A stretch of 64,000 bases of DNA from Acidiphilium acidophilum (GTDB taxonomy: Bacteria; Pseudomonadota; Alphaproteobacteria; Acetobacterales; Acetobacteraceae). The translations under genes were made by a program, and so were the position numbers. Positions 47,819 to 56,377 of this stretch are shown here, piece after piece. The notes under the pieces are model-generated. The model was not told the origin of the DNA and searched no databases. It saw only the letters and a program-made list of their open reading frames with translations. Within the stretch, counting starts at the first letter, position 1. Each line of letters opens with the position of its first letter. Location of the stretch: contig NZ_JAWXYB010000018.1 of the NCBI RefSeq assembly GCF_033842475.1, forward strand, positions 372,001 to 436,000, in the 5' to 3' direction.

Positions 47819-47856
47819 AGGGTTTCGGCCCGCCGCGCCGATTTTTCCCCCAGCGC

Positions 47857-47889
47857 AAAACGCCGCGACCTGCAGGGCAGATCGCGGCG
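47857..47889 (-). terminator. Terminator-like hairpin after rpmE, overlapping a longer competing hairpin
   Basis: On the minus strand: stem CGCCGCGA (47889-47882) / TCGCGGCG (47868-47861), then TTTT (47860-47857), 25 bp after the rpmE stop. A longer perfect 16-bp inverted repeat (GTTTCGGCCCGCCGCG, 47822-47837 against 47883-47898) shares the upstream arm and would exclude it. Confidence 0.7.
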
Positions 47890-47913
47890 GGCCGAAACGG
47901 GCAGGAAAGGCGC

Positions 47914-48141
47914 TTACTTGGTGCGCGCGCCGATGCTGGCGAAGCGCTTGTTGAACTTGGCGACCTGACCGCCGGTATCCATGACCCGGTGCTGGCCGGT
48001 CCATGCCGGATGGGATTTGGGATCGATGTCGAGGCGTAGCGTATCCCCCGCCTTTCCGTAGCACGACCGGGTGGTGTAGGCGGTGCCATCGGTCATGATG
48101 ATGTTGATCTCGTGATATTCGGGGTGGATATTCGCTTTCAT
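47914..48141 (-). CDS. rpmE: 50S ribosomal protein L31
   Basis: 75 residues from the ATG at 48141 (GGAG 8 bp upstream). [67 protein letters not shown] is the alphaproteobacterial L31 pattern. Only one Cys remains, so it is the zinc-independent form lacking the CxxC pair of zinc-binding L31. Confidence 0.96.
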   Translation of the reverse strand: MKANIHPEYHEINIIMTDGTAYTTRSCYGKAGDTLRLDIDPKSHPAWTGQHRVMDTGGQVAKFNKRFASIGARTK

Positions 48142-48260
48142 CGTACTCTCCTGGGGCGACCGATGCCGACCGGTCATTCGGCGGGTCGCTTAACCCGGCG
48201 CGGTCCTGAAGGCAAGCGGCCCCAGCCATGCGACCCGGCGAGGCAGCACCTCCGGCACCG

Positions 48261-49745
48261 TCATCCGACCGGTTCGGCCACCACGGGGACCCGGCGGAAG
48301 GCGCTGGTGAGCTGGCCCAGCAACGTGCCGATCCGCCGGGGGGCGAGAAGGGCGAGCGTGCCCAGGAAGACCGATGCGGCGATGATGCCGCCCACCGCGA
48401 GTTGGCTGAACATGGCGACGATGCCCAGCCCGGATTGCTGCACCAGAACCGGCACCAGGGCGGCGGCTGCCACCCGCGCCGCGATCAGGGCGATGAACGG
48501 CGCGGTGAACAGCCGCAGCAAGGGCCAGGCGGGTCGGCCGATCCCGATCGAGAGAGCCGGCAGCAACAGGATCGCGGTCAGAAGGCCACGGGCCGCAAGG
48601 GTCCAGGCCAGGATCAACAATCCTTCGGGTGCGGCGAACCACGCGGCCAGTGCCGTACTCGCGGCATTGATCGCGGCGAATACGGAAACCAGCACGGGCC
48701 GGCGCAGGGCGGTGAGCATGGGGTTGACGAAGGCGTAGACTGCCGCCGCGGGAACGATCAGGCTGAGCGCGGCGAATACCGGGGCGGAGCTGGCCCATCG
48801 CACCCCGAACATCAGCACCACGACCGGTTTCGCCACCGCCCCCGCGACCGCCGCTGCCGCCAGCGACCCGATCGCAAGGACATCCACCAGCGAGCGCGCG
48901 ACCGCGAAACGGCGATCCGGATCGTCGCGGACCGCAACGAAGACCGGGAGGAACACTTTGCTCGCGGGAAAAACCGTGAGCTCGCGCAGAACCTCGGCGA
49001 GGCGCTGGGCGATCCGGAACTCGCCAACGGCGGCCACCGGCATGCGGATGCCGATGAGAACGACATAGCCGGTCGCGGCCACGTAATCGACGAAGGCGGC
49101 CCCCATCATCGGGATATTGAACCGCAAGGCCCGCCCGATCGCGGCGAGCGAGGGAAACGCCGGCGGGTACCAGCGCGCGGTGATCGAGGCGGCGGCGGCG
49201 TAGAAGGTGATGCCGACGATCCGCTGGGCGATCAGCGCATCGAGCCCGCGACCGGAAAACACCAGCGCCAAAGCGACCGTGCCGCCGAGAATCGTCGAGC
49301 CCAGCGACATCAGGCTGAGCGCCCGGAAGCCGAAATTCTGCACCAGCCGCGCCGAGGGCACCACCAGGAAGGTTCCGAGGATAATATTGACCGACAGAAC
49401 GCGCGTGACCCATGACAGCGCGGGGGCACCATAGGCGCGTGCCAGAACCGGGGCCGCGACGAACAGCAAGCCAGCGATTGCAGCGGCGAGAATAAACTGG
49501 GCCCAGAATGCGCCGGCTTCCACCGTCCGGTCACCGGGGGAGGCAACCACCTGTTCCCCCGAGCCGCCTGTGGTGATCATGCGCCCGATTTCCGAGAGTG
49601 CGGAGGCGATGGCGATCAGCCCGACATCGGCGAGCGTGATATGGCGGACCAGAATGGCGAGCACGGCGAACCCGATGCTGCGCTCCCCTACCGCGGTGGC
49701 GAAATTCCAGGCCGCGCCGTGAGCCGCGCCGCGCCGCAAGCTCAT
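48261..49745 (-). CDS. Lipopolysaccharide/oligosaccharide flippase (MATE-like, Wzx type)
   Basis: 494 residues with about twelve to fourteen membrane helices. The N-terminus SLRRGAAHGAAWNFATAVGERSIGFAVLAILVRHITLADVGLIAIA is characteristic of polysaccharide-biosynthesis flippases of the MOP superfamily (Wzx/RfbX, MviN relatives), as is the following GEQVVASPGDRTVEAGAFWAQFILA. It should move undecaprenyl-linked oligosaccharide across the inner membrane. It is separate from the rhamnose cluster but might serve the same polysaccharide. No polymerase gene (Wzy) was recognised nearby. Confidence 0.8.
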   Translation of the reverse strand: MSLRRGAAHGAAWNFATAVGERSIGFAVLAILVRHITLADVGLIAIASALSEIGRMITTGGSGEQVVASPGDRTVEAGAFWAQFILAAAIAGLLFVAAPVLARAYGAPALSWVTRVLSVNIILGTFLVVPSARLVQNFGFRALSLMSLGSTILGGTVALALVFSGRGLDALIAQRIVGITFYAAAASITARWYPPAFPSLAAIGRALRFNIPMMGAAFVDYVAATGYVVLIGIRMPVAAVGEFRIAQRLAEVLRELTVFPASKVFLPVFVAVRDDPDRRFAVARSLVDVLAIGSLAAAAVAGAVAKPVVVLMFGVRWASSAPVFAALSLIVPAAAVYAFVNPMLTALRRPVLVSVFAAINAASTALAAWFAAPEGLLILAWTLAARGLLTAILLLPALSIGIGRPAWPLLRLFTAPFIALIAARVAAAALVPVLVQQSGLGIVAMFSQLAVGGIIAASVFLGTLALLAPRRIGTLLGQLTSAFRRVPVVAEPVG

Positions 49746-49944
49746 GCCCGCGCCCTCATGAGCCCGACACCCTTGAATTGTGCCCGTTGTGCTGGACGGT
49801 CATGCGGTTGTACCGGTCTGCATGAACGGAATATAACAATTTATTCAAGTTTGGCGATGGCCCGGCGTTATCTTCCGCAACCCGCTCTTTACGAACCGCC
49901 CCACCGTCACTAGAACCGCCCCTGCATACGCCGTGTACCCCGGC

Positions 49945-50036
49945 GGAGGGGTGGCCGAGTGGCCGAAGGCGGCGGTTTGCTAAACCGTTAGACGGGTTAA
50001 ACCGTCTCGTGGGTTCGAATCCCATCCCCTCCGCCA
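49945..50036 (+). tRNA. tRNA-Ser (anticodon GCT)
   Basis: Complete class II cloverleaf. The acceptor stem GGAGGGG (49945-49951) pairs with CCCCTCC (50026-50032), discriminator G at 50033 and encoded CCA at 50034-50036. The D-arm starts GGCCGAGTGGCC, the anticodon loop is TTTGCTAAA with GCT at 49979-49981, a long variable arm (GACGGGTTAAACCGTC) follows, and the T-arm contains GTGGGTTCGAATCCCAT. It reads AGC and AGU serine codons. Confidence 0.98.
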
Positions 50037-50166
50037 TCCTTACAATCAGCAACGTGTGGCAGCAGTTTCTCGCTGTTTTTGGTCGCGTGCTCGCAAAGCA
50101 CCGTGACGCCGGCGGTTCATTGCGGCGGTCAGCGGCTCCGGGTTTCCCCGGAACCGTGCCGATGGG

Positions 50167-50790
50167 CTACCATGACGGCCCGGGACGCGCGCCCGACCAG
50201 CCATTGCCGAAAAACGGACAGCAACTCCAAGCGGAAAACGGCCCGCCATAGCCGCCGAACGGCCCGAAACGGGGCATCCGGAAGTTGACGCCGCCCATGT
50301 TCCATGGCCCGCCATATCCGTTCCATGGTCCCCCGCCATAGCCCGACCACGGCGATGACCGGCCCATCGGCGCGCCATATTCGGACCACGGCGTTCCGTA
50401 GCCGGGAAACGGCGCTCCATAACCCGGCATGGGTGATCCGTACCCCGGAAAGGGCGATCCCATACCCATCGGCATACCGTATCCCGGCATTGGTGATTCC
50501 ATGCCCATGGGTGACCCGTATCCTGGAAAGGGTGATCCCATCCCCATCGGCATGCCGTACCCCGGCATTGGTGATCCCATGCCCATCGGCATGCCATAAC
50601 CCGGCATTGGTGATCCCATGCCCATCGGCATGCCATAACCCGGCATTGGCGATCCCATACCCATCGGCATGCCGTACCCTGGAAAAGGACTGAACGATTG
50701 TGCCCGCGCCGATGCCGGAAGGGCCATTACGGCCAGACCCGTCGCAATGAAACAGGCCGATAGACCTCGTGTCACCCTCATCCAACCCAT
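50167..50790 (-). CDS. Secreted Gly/Met/Pro tandem-repeat protein
   Basis: 207 residues from the ATG at 50790 (GAGGTG 5 bp upstream). The signal peptide ends about residue 31 (LPASARAQ). Residues 35-125 consist of six tandem 13-residue units PGYGMPMGMGSPM (slightly varied) and then three 7-residue units PGYGxPx; the C-terminal third is rich in Gly, Trp, Tyr and Pro (WSGYGGGPWNGYGGPWN...) and ends with a CC pair. Such composition suggests an unstructured extracellular or envelope protein, possibly metal-binding through its many Met residues or structural; function is unknown. Repeat count is probably variable between strains. Confidence 0.8.
   Translation of the reverse strand: MGWMRVTRGLSACFIATGLAVMALPASARAQSFSPFPGYGMPMGMGSPMPGYGMPMGMGSPMPGYGMPMGMGSPMPGYGMPMGMGSPFPGYGSPMGMESPMPGYGMPMGMGSPFPGYGSPMPGYGAPFPGYGTPWSEYGAPMGRSSPWSGYGGGPWNGYGGPWNMGGVNFRMPRFGPFGGYGGPFSAWSCCPFFGNGWSGARPGPSW
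50415..50697 (-). repeat. 39-bp coding tandem repeat
   Basis: Units of 39 bp encoding PGYGMPMGMGSPM, the first three nearly identical at the DNA level, followed by degenerate units and shorter 21-bp units. Near-identity of adjacent copies points to recent slippage expansion. Confidence 0.85.
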
Positions 50791-51238
50791 ATGTCACCTC
50801 GCCGTCTGCCGGCATTATTTATGTTTCAAGGACGTATCGACATGTCGTGAGCGCGAACCGGACGGTTTGATGTCCGGCGGTCTCACGGATCGATTTAAGG
50901 GGTGGCGCGCGTTTCGTGTCAATCTTAAACAGTCCTTCCCGCCTCCCGGGGAGCCAGATACCGCATCGTGAACAAAACATCGCTCGTGCATCGAATTTTT
51001 GCTGGACAGTGCAGGACGCAGTTGTTACTCACACGCCATCGTTTCATTCTTGCAGGAGGGTTGAGTGTTGGCAGTTGATCATTCGCCCTTCGGGATGACG
51101 AAAACCGGAACGACGCGCGGCCATTTCACCGCCTGATCTGTCGGCTCCGTCTACCCCCTTCCCAGCCTGATTTCCGCCGCTGACTCGCGGTGCCTCGATG
51201 TTGAAAGGTCGTCGCCCTGACCGGCGGCGGATCGTCGC
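50791..51238. other. 448-bp region without a convincing gene
   Basis: It presumably holds the promoter of the repeat protein at its left end. I see no coding frame with a plausible start and composition, no tRNA, no dispersed hairpin and no clear terminator. Composition is slightly lower in GC around 50990-51060. Confidence 0.4.
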
Positions 51239-51478
51239 ATGTTGGCCTTCCTTTATCTGCCGATCCTTATCGTTGCCGTCGTCGCGATCGCTCACGGGGT
51301 CGTTGCGGTGCTGTTGCATCGGGAAAATCGCCGCAACGCCCTGCCTGCGGTGCCTGCGACGCCTGCGGTGAACCGGCGCAGTTTCCAGCCGCGCGTCATC
51401 GCGGGCGGGGGCGCCGCGGCCGATGCGCCGCGCACTGCCCCACGGCCGATGCTGTATCTGGTCGGGGCGGATGATTGA
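51239..51478 (+). CDS. Possible small membrane protein
   Basis: 79 residues. One N-terminal hydrophobic helix (MLAFLYLPILIVAVVAIAHGVVAVLLH) is followed by a charged, Ala/Pro/Arg-rich cytoplasmic or periplasmic tail. No family is recognised and the ribosome site is weak. It is convergent with the Ni/Co transporter gene, whose stop is 28 bp away. It could be spurious. Confidence 0.35.
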   Translation: MLAFLYLPILIVAVVAIAHGVVAVLLHRENRRNALPAVPATPAVNRRSFQPRVIAGGGAAADAPRTAPRPMLYLVGADD

Positions 51479-51506
51479 AATCATCAGCGCCCGGCCAGCC
51501 GCACGG

Positions 51507-52562
51507 TTACCCCACCTCAAGCTCGTCCAGCCGGCTCATCCGGTACACCACCACCGAAACCACCCAGGCCACGACGAAAATTCCGATGATCCCGAACCCC
51601 AGCAGCCCGAAATGCCCGTTCAGCCCCGCCACCGGACCCCAGAACCAGCCGCGCAGGCCGAATTCCGTGCCGATCAGCCCGAGGGTTTCCACGCCGCCTA
51701 TCAGCAGCGCGATCGCGACCGAAACCAGGGTGATCGTCAGGTTATAGTAGAGTTTGCGGATCGGCTTGACGAAGGCCCAGCCATAGGCGCCCAGCATCAG
51801 GACCCCGTCCGTCGTGTCGATCAGTGACATTCCCGCCGAAAACAGCGCGGGAAACGCGAGGATCGACCACACCGGCATTCCTTTGCCGGTCTCGGCCGCA
51901 GCCACCGTCAACAGGCTGACCTCGGTTGCGGTGTCGAAGCCGAGGCCGAACAGAAACCCCACCCCCAGCATCTGCCAGCTATGTTCGATCAGCAGGAACA
52001 GCGGCCGCAGCAGCCGCGCGATCAGTCCCCGGCTGTTCAACAGGACGTTGAAATCATCCTCGTCATAGGCACCGCCCGCCTTCACGTGCCGAAAGATCCG
52101 GTAGGTCGAACGCGCGATCATCAGGTTCATGATCGCCATCACCAGCAGGAACACGCCGGAGACCACCGTGCCGACGATCCCGGCCAAATCGTTGAACCGG
52201 TCGAACCGGCCGGAAACCTGCATCACCGTTACCGCGACGATCAGCGTGCCGATGAACAGCACCGCCGAATGCCCGATCGAGAAGAAAAACCCCACCGCGA
52301 CCGGGCGCTTGCCCTCCTGCATCAGCTTGCGCGTCACGTTGTCGATCGCGGCGATATGATCGGCATCCACGGCGTGACGCAGCCCGAACCCGTAGGCGAG
52401 CAAGGCGGTTCCCATCAGGATCGGGCGATCACGGAACGCGATCAGCGCGTAGGCCGCCGCCGCCAGATTGAACGCGATCAGGAACAGATAAATGCCGCTC
52501 ACCTTGGCCCGCACATCGGTGCCCTGATCGCGGAAAATCCGTCGCAGCGTTTCGATCATCAT
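51507..52562 (-). CDS. Nickel/cobalt transporter (NiCoT, HoxN/NixA family)
   Basis: 351 residues from the ATG at 52562, with GGAGG 9 bp upstream; a Met two codons earlier is also in frame. About eight membrane helices. The NiCoT signature in helix II is RHAVDADHIAAIDNVTRKLMQ (RHA(V/F)DADHI), and helix III carries FFFSIGHSAVLFIGTL; LGFDTATEVSLLTVAA is a further family motif. It imports Ni2+ or Co2+ across the inner membrane. The cobalamin riboswitch directly upstream indicates that here cobalt for B12 synthesis is the physiological cargo. Confidence 0.93.
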   Translation of the reverse strand: MMIETLRRIFRDQGTDVRAKVSGIYLFLIAFNLAAAAYALIAFRDRPILMGTALLAYGFGLRHAVDADHIAAIDNVTRKLMQEGKRPVAVGFFFSIGHSAVLFIGTLIVAVTVMQVSGRFDRFNDLAGIVGTVVSGVFLLVMAIMNLMIARSTYRIFRHVKAGGAYDEDDFNVLLNSRGLIARLLRPLFLLIEHSWQMLGVGFLFGLGFDTATEVSLLTVAAAETGKGMPVWSILAFPALFSAGMSLIDTTDGVLMLGAYGWAFVKPIRKLYYNLTITLVSVAIALLIGGVETLGLIGTEFGLRGWFWGPVAGLNGHFGLLGFGIIGIFVVAWVVSVVVYRMSRLDELEVG

Positions 52563-52611
52563 CGTCATCCGCCTCCGGAACACCCCGCCCGGCGGCATGG
52601 TTGGCGCGACG

Positions 52612-52840
52612 AGGGCAGGTCTCCTGGCTCGCGGTTGCCGCACCCGGCCGACGCCGGATGCATCATCGCCGGTCCTGCCTTCCCGAACCCCTCGGCTCAG
52701 TGACCCGTCGCCAGATCATGGCGAACGGACGGACCGCCGACTGACCGCTGACAGTTGCGGGGGCAGCTACCGACTTGCCCCCGAACCACTGGTTCCGCCG
52801 GAGCGCACGATATTCCCTTTTCACCCGCTCGCACGGGACC
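52612..52840 (-). promoter_or_regulatory. Cobalamin riboswitch
   Basis: On the minus strand the element shows the canonical order: GGTGAAAAGGGAAT (P3 region, near 52825), GCCCCCGCAACTGT (core), GGTCACTGAG, TCGGGAAGGC, and at the 3' end the B12 box AGCCAGGAGACCTGCC (52629-52614). It ends about 50 bp before the Ni/Co transporter ATG. When adenosylcobalamin binds, the ribosome site would be occluded or transcription stopped. Confidence 0.96.
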
Positions 52841-52969
52841 ATCGACCAGCCGACCCTAGCACGAAGCGCGCCCGGCGCCACAGGAGAACATCACCCATGC
52901 CGCACTGCGGTAGCGCCGTGCGGTGGTGCGTCGTATAGGTGGTTCATCGAATAAAAAAGGGGATTACCG

Positions 52970-54427
52970 ATGACCGCAGCTCATCCCGCCACAACCCGCG
53001 TCACCGCCATGCCGGGCGATGGTATCGGCCCTGAGGTCTTCGAGGCGACAAGACGCATTTTCGAGGCGGCGGGAGCGCCGATCGAGTGGGAGATCGCCGA
53101 GGCCGGTGCCGAAGTCTTCAGGAAGGGCATCCCTTCCGGCGCGCCACGCGAAACCCTCGACAGTATCGCGAAAAATCGCCTCGCGCTGAAAGGCCCGCTG
53201 GAAACCCCGGTCGGCTATGGCGCGAAATCGGCCAACGTCACGCTGCGCAAGCATTTCGAACTCTACGCCAATATCCGCCCGGTCCGCGAACTGCCCGGCA
53301 TCAAGACCCCCTTCACCGGGCGGGGCATCGACATGGTCATCGTCCGTGAAAACGTCGAGGACGTCTATGCCGGCATCGAGCACATGCAGACGCCCGATGT
53401 CGCGCAGTGCCTCAAACTCATGACCCGCCCGGGCTGCGAGCGCATCATCCGCGCCGCCTTCGGCCTCGCTCTCGCGGAGGACCGCAGGAAAGTCACCTGC
53501 GCCACCAAGGCAAATATCATGAAGCTCACCGAGGGCATGATGAAACGGGTGTTCGAAGCGGTCGGTCCCGAATATCCCGCCATCGCGCAGGACCACATCA
53601 TCATCGACAATTGCGCCCATCAACTCGTGATTGCCCCCGAGCAATTCGACGTCATCGTGACATCGAACATGAACGGCGACATCATTTCCGACCTTGCCGC
53701 CGGACTGGTCGGCGGGCTCGGCATCGCGCCTTCCGCCAATCTCGGCGACCATGCCGCGATCTTCGAGGCGGTCCACGGTTCGGCGCCGCAGATCGCCGGC
53801 AAGGGCCTTGCCAATCCCACCGCCCTGCTCTCCGCCGCGATCATGATGCTCCGCCACATCGGGGCGTTCGAGGTCGCCGCCACGATCGAGCAGGCGCTGT
53901 TCATCACCCTCGCCGAAGGCGAAAACCTCACCGGCGATCTTTCGCCGCGCGGCCACGGTGTCGGCACCGAGAAATTCGTGGGTCAGGTGATCGCCAATCT
54001 GGGCCGCACCAGCAATCTGCCGTCCCGTGAGTATCGCCCGCTGAAACTCACCCCGTGGCCCAACCTGACCGCACATACCGAGCCGAAATCGCGCGAACTC
54101 CTCGGGATCGACGTGTTTATCGAAACCGAACTCTCTGCCGCCGAACTCGGCCATTCGCTCACCGCCATCGCGGAAGGCACCGCGCTGCGGCTGGAATCGA
54201 TCTCCAATCGCGGGGTTCAGGTGTGGCCTTCGACCGGAGGGCAGACCTTCCTGGTCGATCATTTCGATTGCCGGTTCATGCTGCTCACCCCCGCCGAGGG
54301 CAATCCGCCCCAGGGCATCGCCGACCTCGTTGGCCGGATCGGCCAGAAACACTCGTGGATGCATGTCGAAAAACTGCAGCGGTTCGACGGGAAGGATGCG
54401 TTCGAGCGACCGCAGGGCGAAGGATAG
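52970..54427 (+). CDS. icd: Isocitrate dehydrogenase, long Rickettsia/Thermus-type
   Basis: 485 residues from the ATG at 52970 (GGGGAT 6 bp upstream). Oxidative decarboxylation of isocitrate in the TCA cycle. TAMPGDGIGPEVFEATRRIFEAAG opens the domain; the substrate-binding region has LETPVGYGAKSANVTLRKHFELYANIRPVRELPGIKTPF, the catalytic Tyr lies in VIVRENVEDVYAGIEH, and the metal and cofactor region is IVTSNMNGDIISDLAAGLVGGLGIAPSANLGDHAAIFEAVHGSAPQIAGKGLANPTA. After residue 335 an extra domain of about 150 residues follows, as in the Thermus and Rickettsia enzymes. Cofactor choice (NAD or NADP) is not certain. Confidence 0.92.
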   Translation: MTAAHPATTRVTAMPGDGIGPEVFEATRRIFEAAGAPIEWEIAEAGAEVFRKGIPSGAPRETLDSIAKNRLALKGPLETPVGYGAKSANVTLRKHFELYANIRPVRELPGIKTPFTGRGIDMVIVRENVEDVYAGIEHMQTPDVAQCLKLMTRPGCERIIRAAFGLALAEDRRKVTCATKANIMKLTEGMMKRVFEAVGPEYPAIAQDHIIIDNCAHQLVIAPEQFDVIVTSNMNGDIISDLAAGLVGGLGIAPSANLGDHAAIFEAVHGSAPQIAGKGLANPTALLSAAIMMLRHIGAFEVAATIEQALFITLAEGENLTGDLSPRGHGVGTEKFVGQVIANLGRTSNLPSREYRPLKLTPWPNLTAHTEPKSRELLGIDVFIETELSAAELGHSLTAIAEGTALRLESISNRGVQVWPSTGGQTFLVDHFDCRFMLLTPAEGNPPQGIADLVGRIGQKHSWMHVEKLQRFDGKDAFERPQGEG

Positions 54428-54650
54428 TTGCAGAAGTCGATCAGTGTCCCGACAATATTCGGTGTACGTTCCTAAATATTTGTAACCGCCTCGTGCATTG
54501 CTTCGGCGCCGCTTCGGCCCGAACTATTGCGCCACGATCAGCATTGGTCAGGGCCGACTTACCCCTTTCCTTTCGGATCTCGTCGCCCGGGGCGGAACTC
54601 TTCCGGGATCACCGCAATTTGCGGAACAACAACCAACGAGGAGAACCATC

Positions 54651-54851
54651 ATGGCCGAAGCCAGTCACAAACAAGCCGCCAAAGCTCACGAAGACGCTGC
54701 CAAGGCTCACCACACCGCAGCCGAGCATCATGGCAAGGGCGATCACAAGACGGGTGCGGAACATTCGCAGAAGGCGCATACTCATTCGGAGAGCGCGCAC
54801 AAGCATTCGACCGAAGCTCACAAGAAATCCGGCCAACACGCCAAAGGCTGA
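54651..54851 (+). CDS. Small His/Ala/Lys-rich protein
   Basis: 66 residues from the ATG at 54651 with AGGAG 7 bp upstream; the longer upstream frame has no ribosome site. The sequence is built of K/E-A-H steps (SHKQAAKAHEDAAKAHHTAAEHHGKGDHKTGAEH...), with 14 His, many Lys and Ala, and no hydrophobic core. No signal peptide. It could bind metal ions or nucleic acid, or act as a stress-related disordered protein; the function is unknown. It is followed by a good terminator and is probably strongly expressed alone. Confidence 0.75.
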   Translation: MAEASHKQAAKAHEDAAKAHHTAAEHHGKGDHKTGAEHSQKAHTHSESAHKHSTEAHKKSGQHAKG

Positions 54852-54874
54852 TTGATAACGACGCGTGACCGAAG

Positions 54875-54903
54875 GCCGTCCGGGGCAATCCCGGGCGGCT
54901 TTT
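54875..54903 (+). terminator. Intrinsic terminator after the His-rich protein gene
   Basis: Stem GCCGTCCGGG (54875-54884) / CCCGGGCGGC (54890-54899), one G-U wobble, then TTTT (54900-54903). It touches the stop codon of the convergent DUF2177 gene. Confidence 0.88.
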
Positions 54904-55321
54904 ACTTGAACAGCCGCTGCCGCGTTATCCGTCCGGCGACCAGCCACCCGATCATCGAGGCGAGACCCGAAACGACGCCGCCCCACACGATGTCGGTGAT
55001 CGCGAGTGCCACCGTCCAGTGCTTCAGCGTCGCGAGATTGGTCAGATCGTACAGCCCGTAGGTGAAGACCCCGAACGCCGCCCCGTAAATCAGTGCCGAA
55101 CTGACCCGCCCGCTGGCGCGCGCGCGCGGCATCACGAACACCATCAAACCGAGCACCTGCAACAAATACACCGCGATCGCCGGCACCGGTTTGAACCCGG
55201 CCAGCATGATGTCGCCGAGCGTCTCCCGATAGATCGCCGAACTGGTGAGGGTGAGCCACACCGCATCGATCAGCAGATAGGCGATCAATGTCGCCAGATA
55301 GAGTCCCAAGCGTCCGCGCAT
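54902..55321 (-). CDS. DUF2177 family membrane protein
   Basis: 139 residues from the ATG at 55321. Four predicted membrane helices. The DUF2177 pattern is clear: LIAYLLIDAVWLTLTSSAIYRETLGDIMLAGFKPVPAIAVYLLQVLGLMVFVMPRA and GAAFGVFTYGLYDLTNLATLKHWTVALAITDIVWGGVVSG. The function is unknown. A strong AGGAGG lies 19 bp upstream, too far for this Met. It is convergent with the His-rich gene with its stop next to that gene's terminator. Confidence 0.85.
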   Translation of the reverse strand: MRGRLGLYLATLIAYLLIDAVWLTLTSSAIYRETLGDIMLAGFKPVPAIAVYLLQVLGLMVFVMPRARASGRVSSALIYGAAFGVFTYGLYDLTNLATLKHWTVALAITDIVWGGVVSGLASMIGWLVAGRITRQRLFK

Positions 55322-55526
55322 AACTGATCCATGATGTTCCCCTCCTGCATATGGCGCGGTCCTGCCCGCCGCAAGTTGTTGCGACCCTTCGCAACCCCCT
55401 GATCGGCGGGATACCTCGATCGGGTCGATCAACTCCCTGTTAATCTCAATGTTTTAACGTGCGTTGCTGATAAATTGGTGGCACGTCAGCTTGGAACAGC
55501 ATTTTGTTCGCTTCGGGAGACTAACG

Positions 55527-56369
55527 ATGGCATTTTCACGGCGTTTCATGCTTGATGCCGGGGTCAAGGCAACGATCAGCCTGCCGCTCTGGATGCAATC
55601 GGCACTGGCCCGCGCCGCCGGACCTGACCGCGCGGCGATGATCACGCCCGCCGCCTATCGCGAAGCCACGCGCAATCGCCTCGTCATGATCGATCCCGGC
55701 CATGGCGGTCGCGATCCCGGCTGCATCGGCAATGGCAATCTCTACGAAAAGGACATCGCCCTTTCCGCCGCGTGGGATCTGCGCCATGCGCTCGAACGGG
55801 GCGGGTACGAGGTCCGCATGACCCGGGCGAGGGATATTTTCATCCCCCTGCAGACACGGGTCGATATCGCGGAAAAGCACAAGGCCGCCCTGTTTCTCTC
55901 GATGCACGCCAATTCGGTGGCTCCCAATACCACGGTGCGCGGTGCCAGCGTCTATACCTTCTCCAACCGGGCGTCGGACCCGCTCGCCGCCAAAATCGCC
56001 GGTCTGGAAAACAGTGTCGAGCGGATTTCCAACCCGACATTCCGGGGGGTTTCGCCGCAGGTCGGGCGCATCCTGTTCAGCCTGATGGCGCACAGCACCA
56101 AGGTGGAATCCCTGTTGCTGCAACGGAAAATGGTTGGCGCGCTCGCCCGCAATGTCGACATGCTGCAAAACCCCGCCCGCCACGCGACCTTCGCGGTGCT
56201 GCAATCATCCGCGATCCCGAGCGTTCTGGTCGAAACCGCCTTCCTGTCCAACCCGGAGGACGAAGCGGCATTACGGACCAATGCGTTCCGCCAGCGTATC
56301 GCGGGGTCGATGAAAGCGGCGGTCGATGCCTGGTTCCTCGCCAAGCAGCACGCCGTCGCCAACCTTTAA
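55527..56369 (+). CDS. N-acetylmuramoyl-L-alanine amidase (Amidase_3)
   Basis: 280 residues from the ATG at 55527 (GGGAGA 6 bp upstream). A twin-arginine-like N-terminus (AFSRRFMLDAGVKATISLPLWMQSALARAAG) suggests Tat export to the periplasm. The zinc amidase domain (about 55-270) has MIDPGHGGRDPG (first His), GNLYEKDIALSAAWDL (Glu), LFLSMHANS (second His) and the catalytic Glu in PSVLVETAFLSNPEDE. It cleaves peptide from muramic acid during cell division. The HiPIP gene follows after 8 bp. Confidence 0.93.
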   Translation: MAFSRRFMLDAGVKATISLPLWMQSALARAAGPDRAAMITPAAYREATRNRLVMIDPGHGGRDPGCIGNGNLYEKDIALSAAWDLRHALERGGYEVRMTRARDIFIPLQTRVDIAEKHKAALFLSMHANSVAPNTTVRGASVYTFSNRASDPLAAKIAGLENSVERISNPTFRGVSPQVGRILFSLMAHSTKVESLLLQRKMVGALARNVDMLQNPARHATFAVLQSSAIPSVLVETAFLSNPEDEAALRTNAFRQRIAGSMKAAVDAWFLAKQHAVANL

Positions 56370-56377
56370 CCTGTGTC

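Noticed and set aside
50415-50697. CRISPR array
   Set aside because: The repeated units are contiguous, lack unique spacers and are in frame with a signal-peptide protein.
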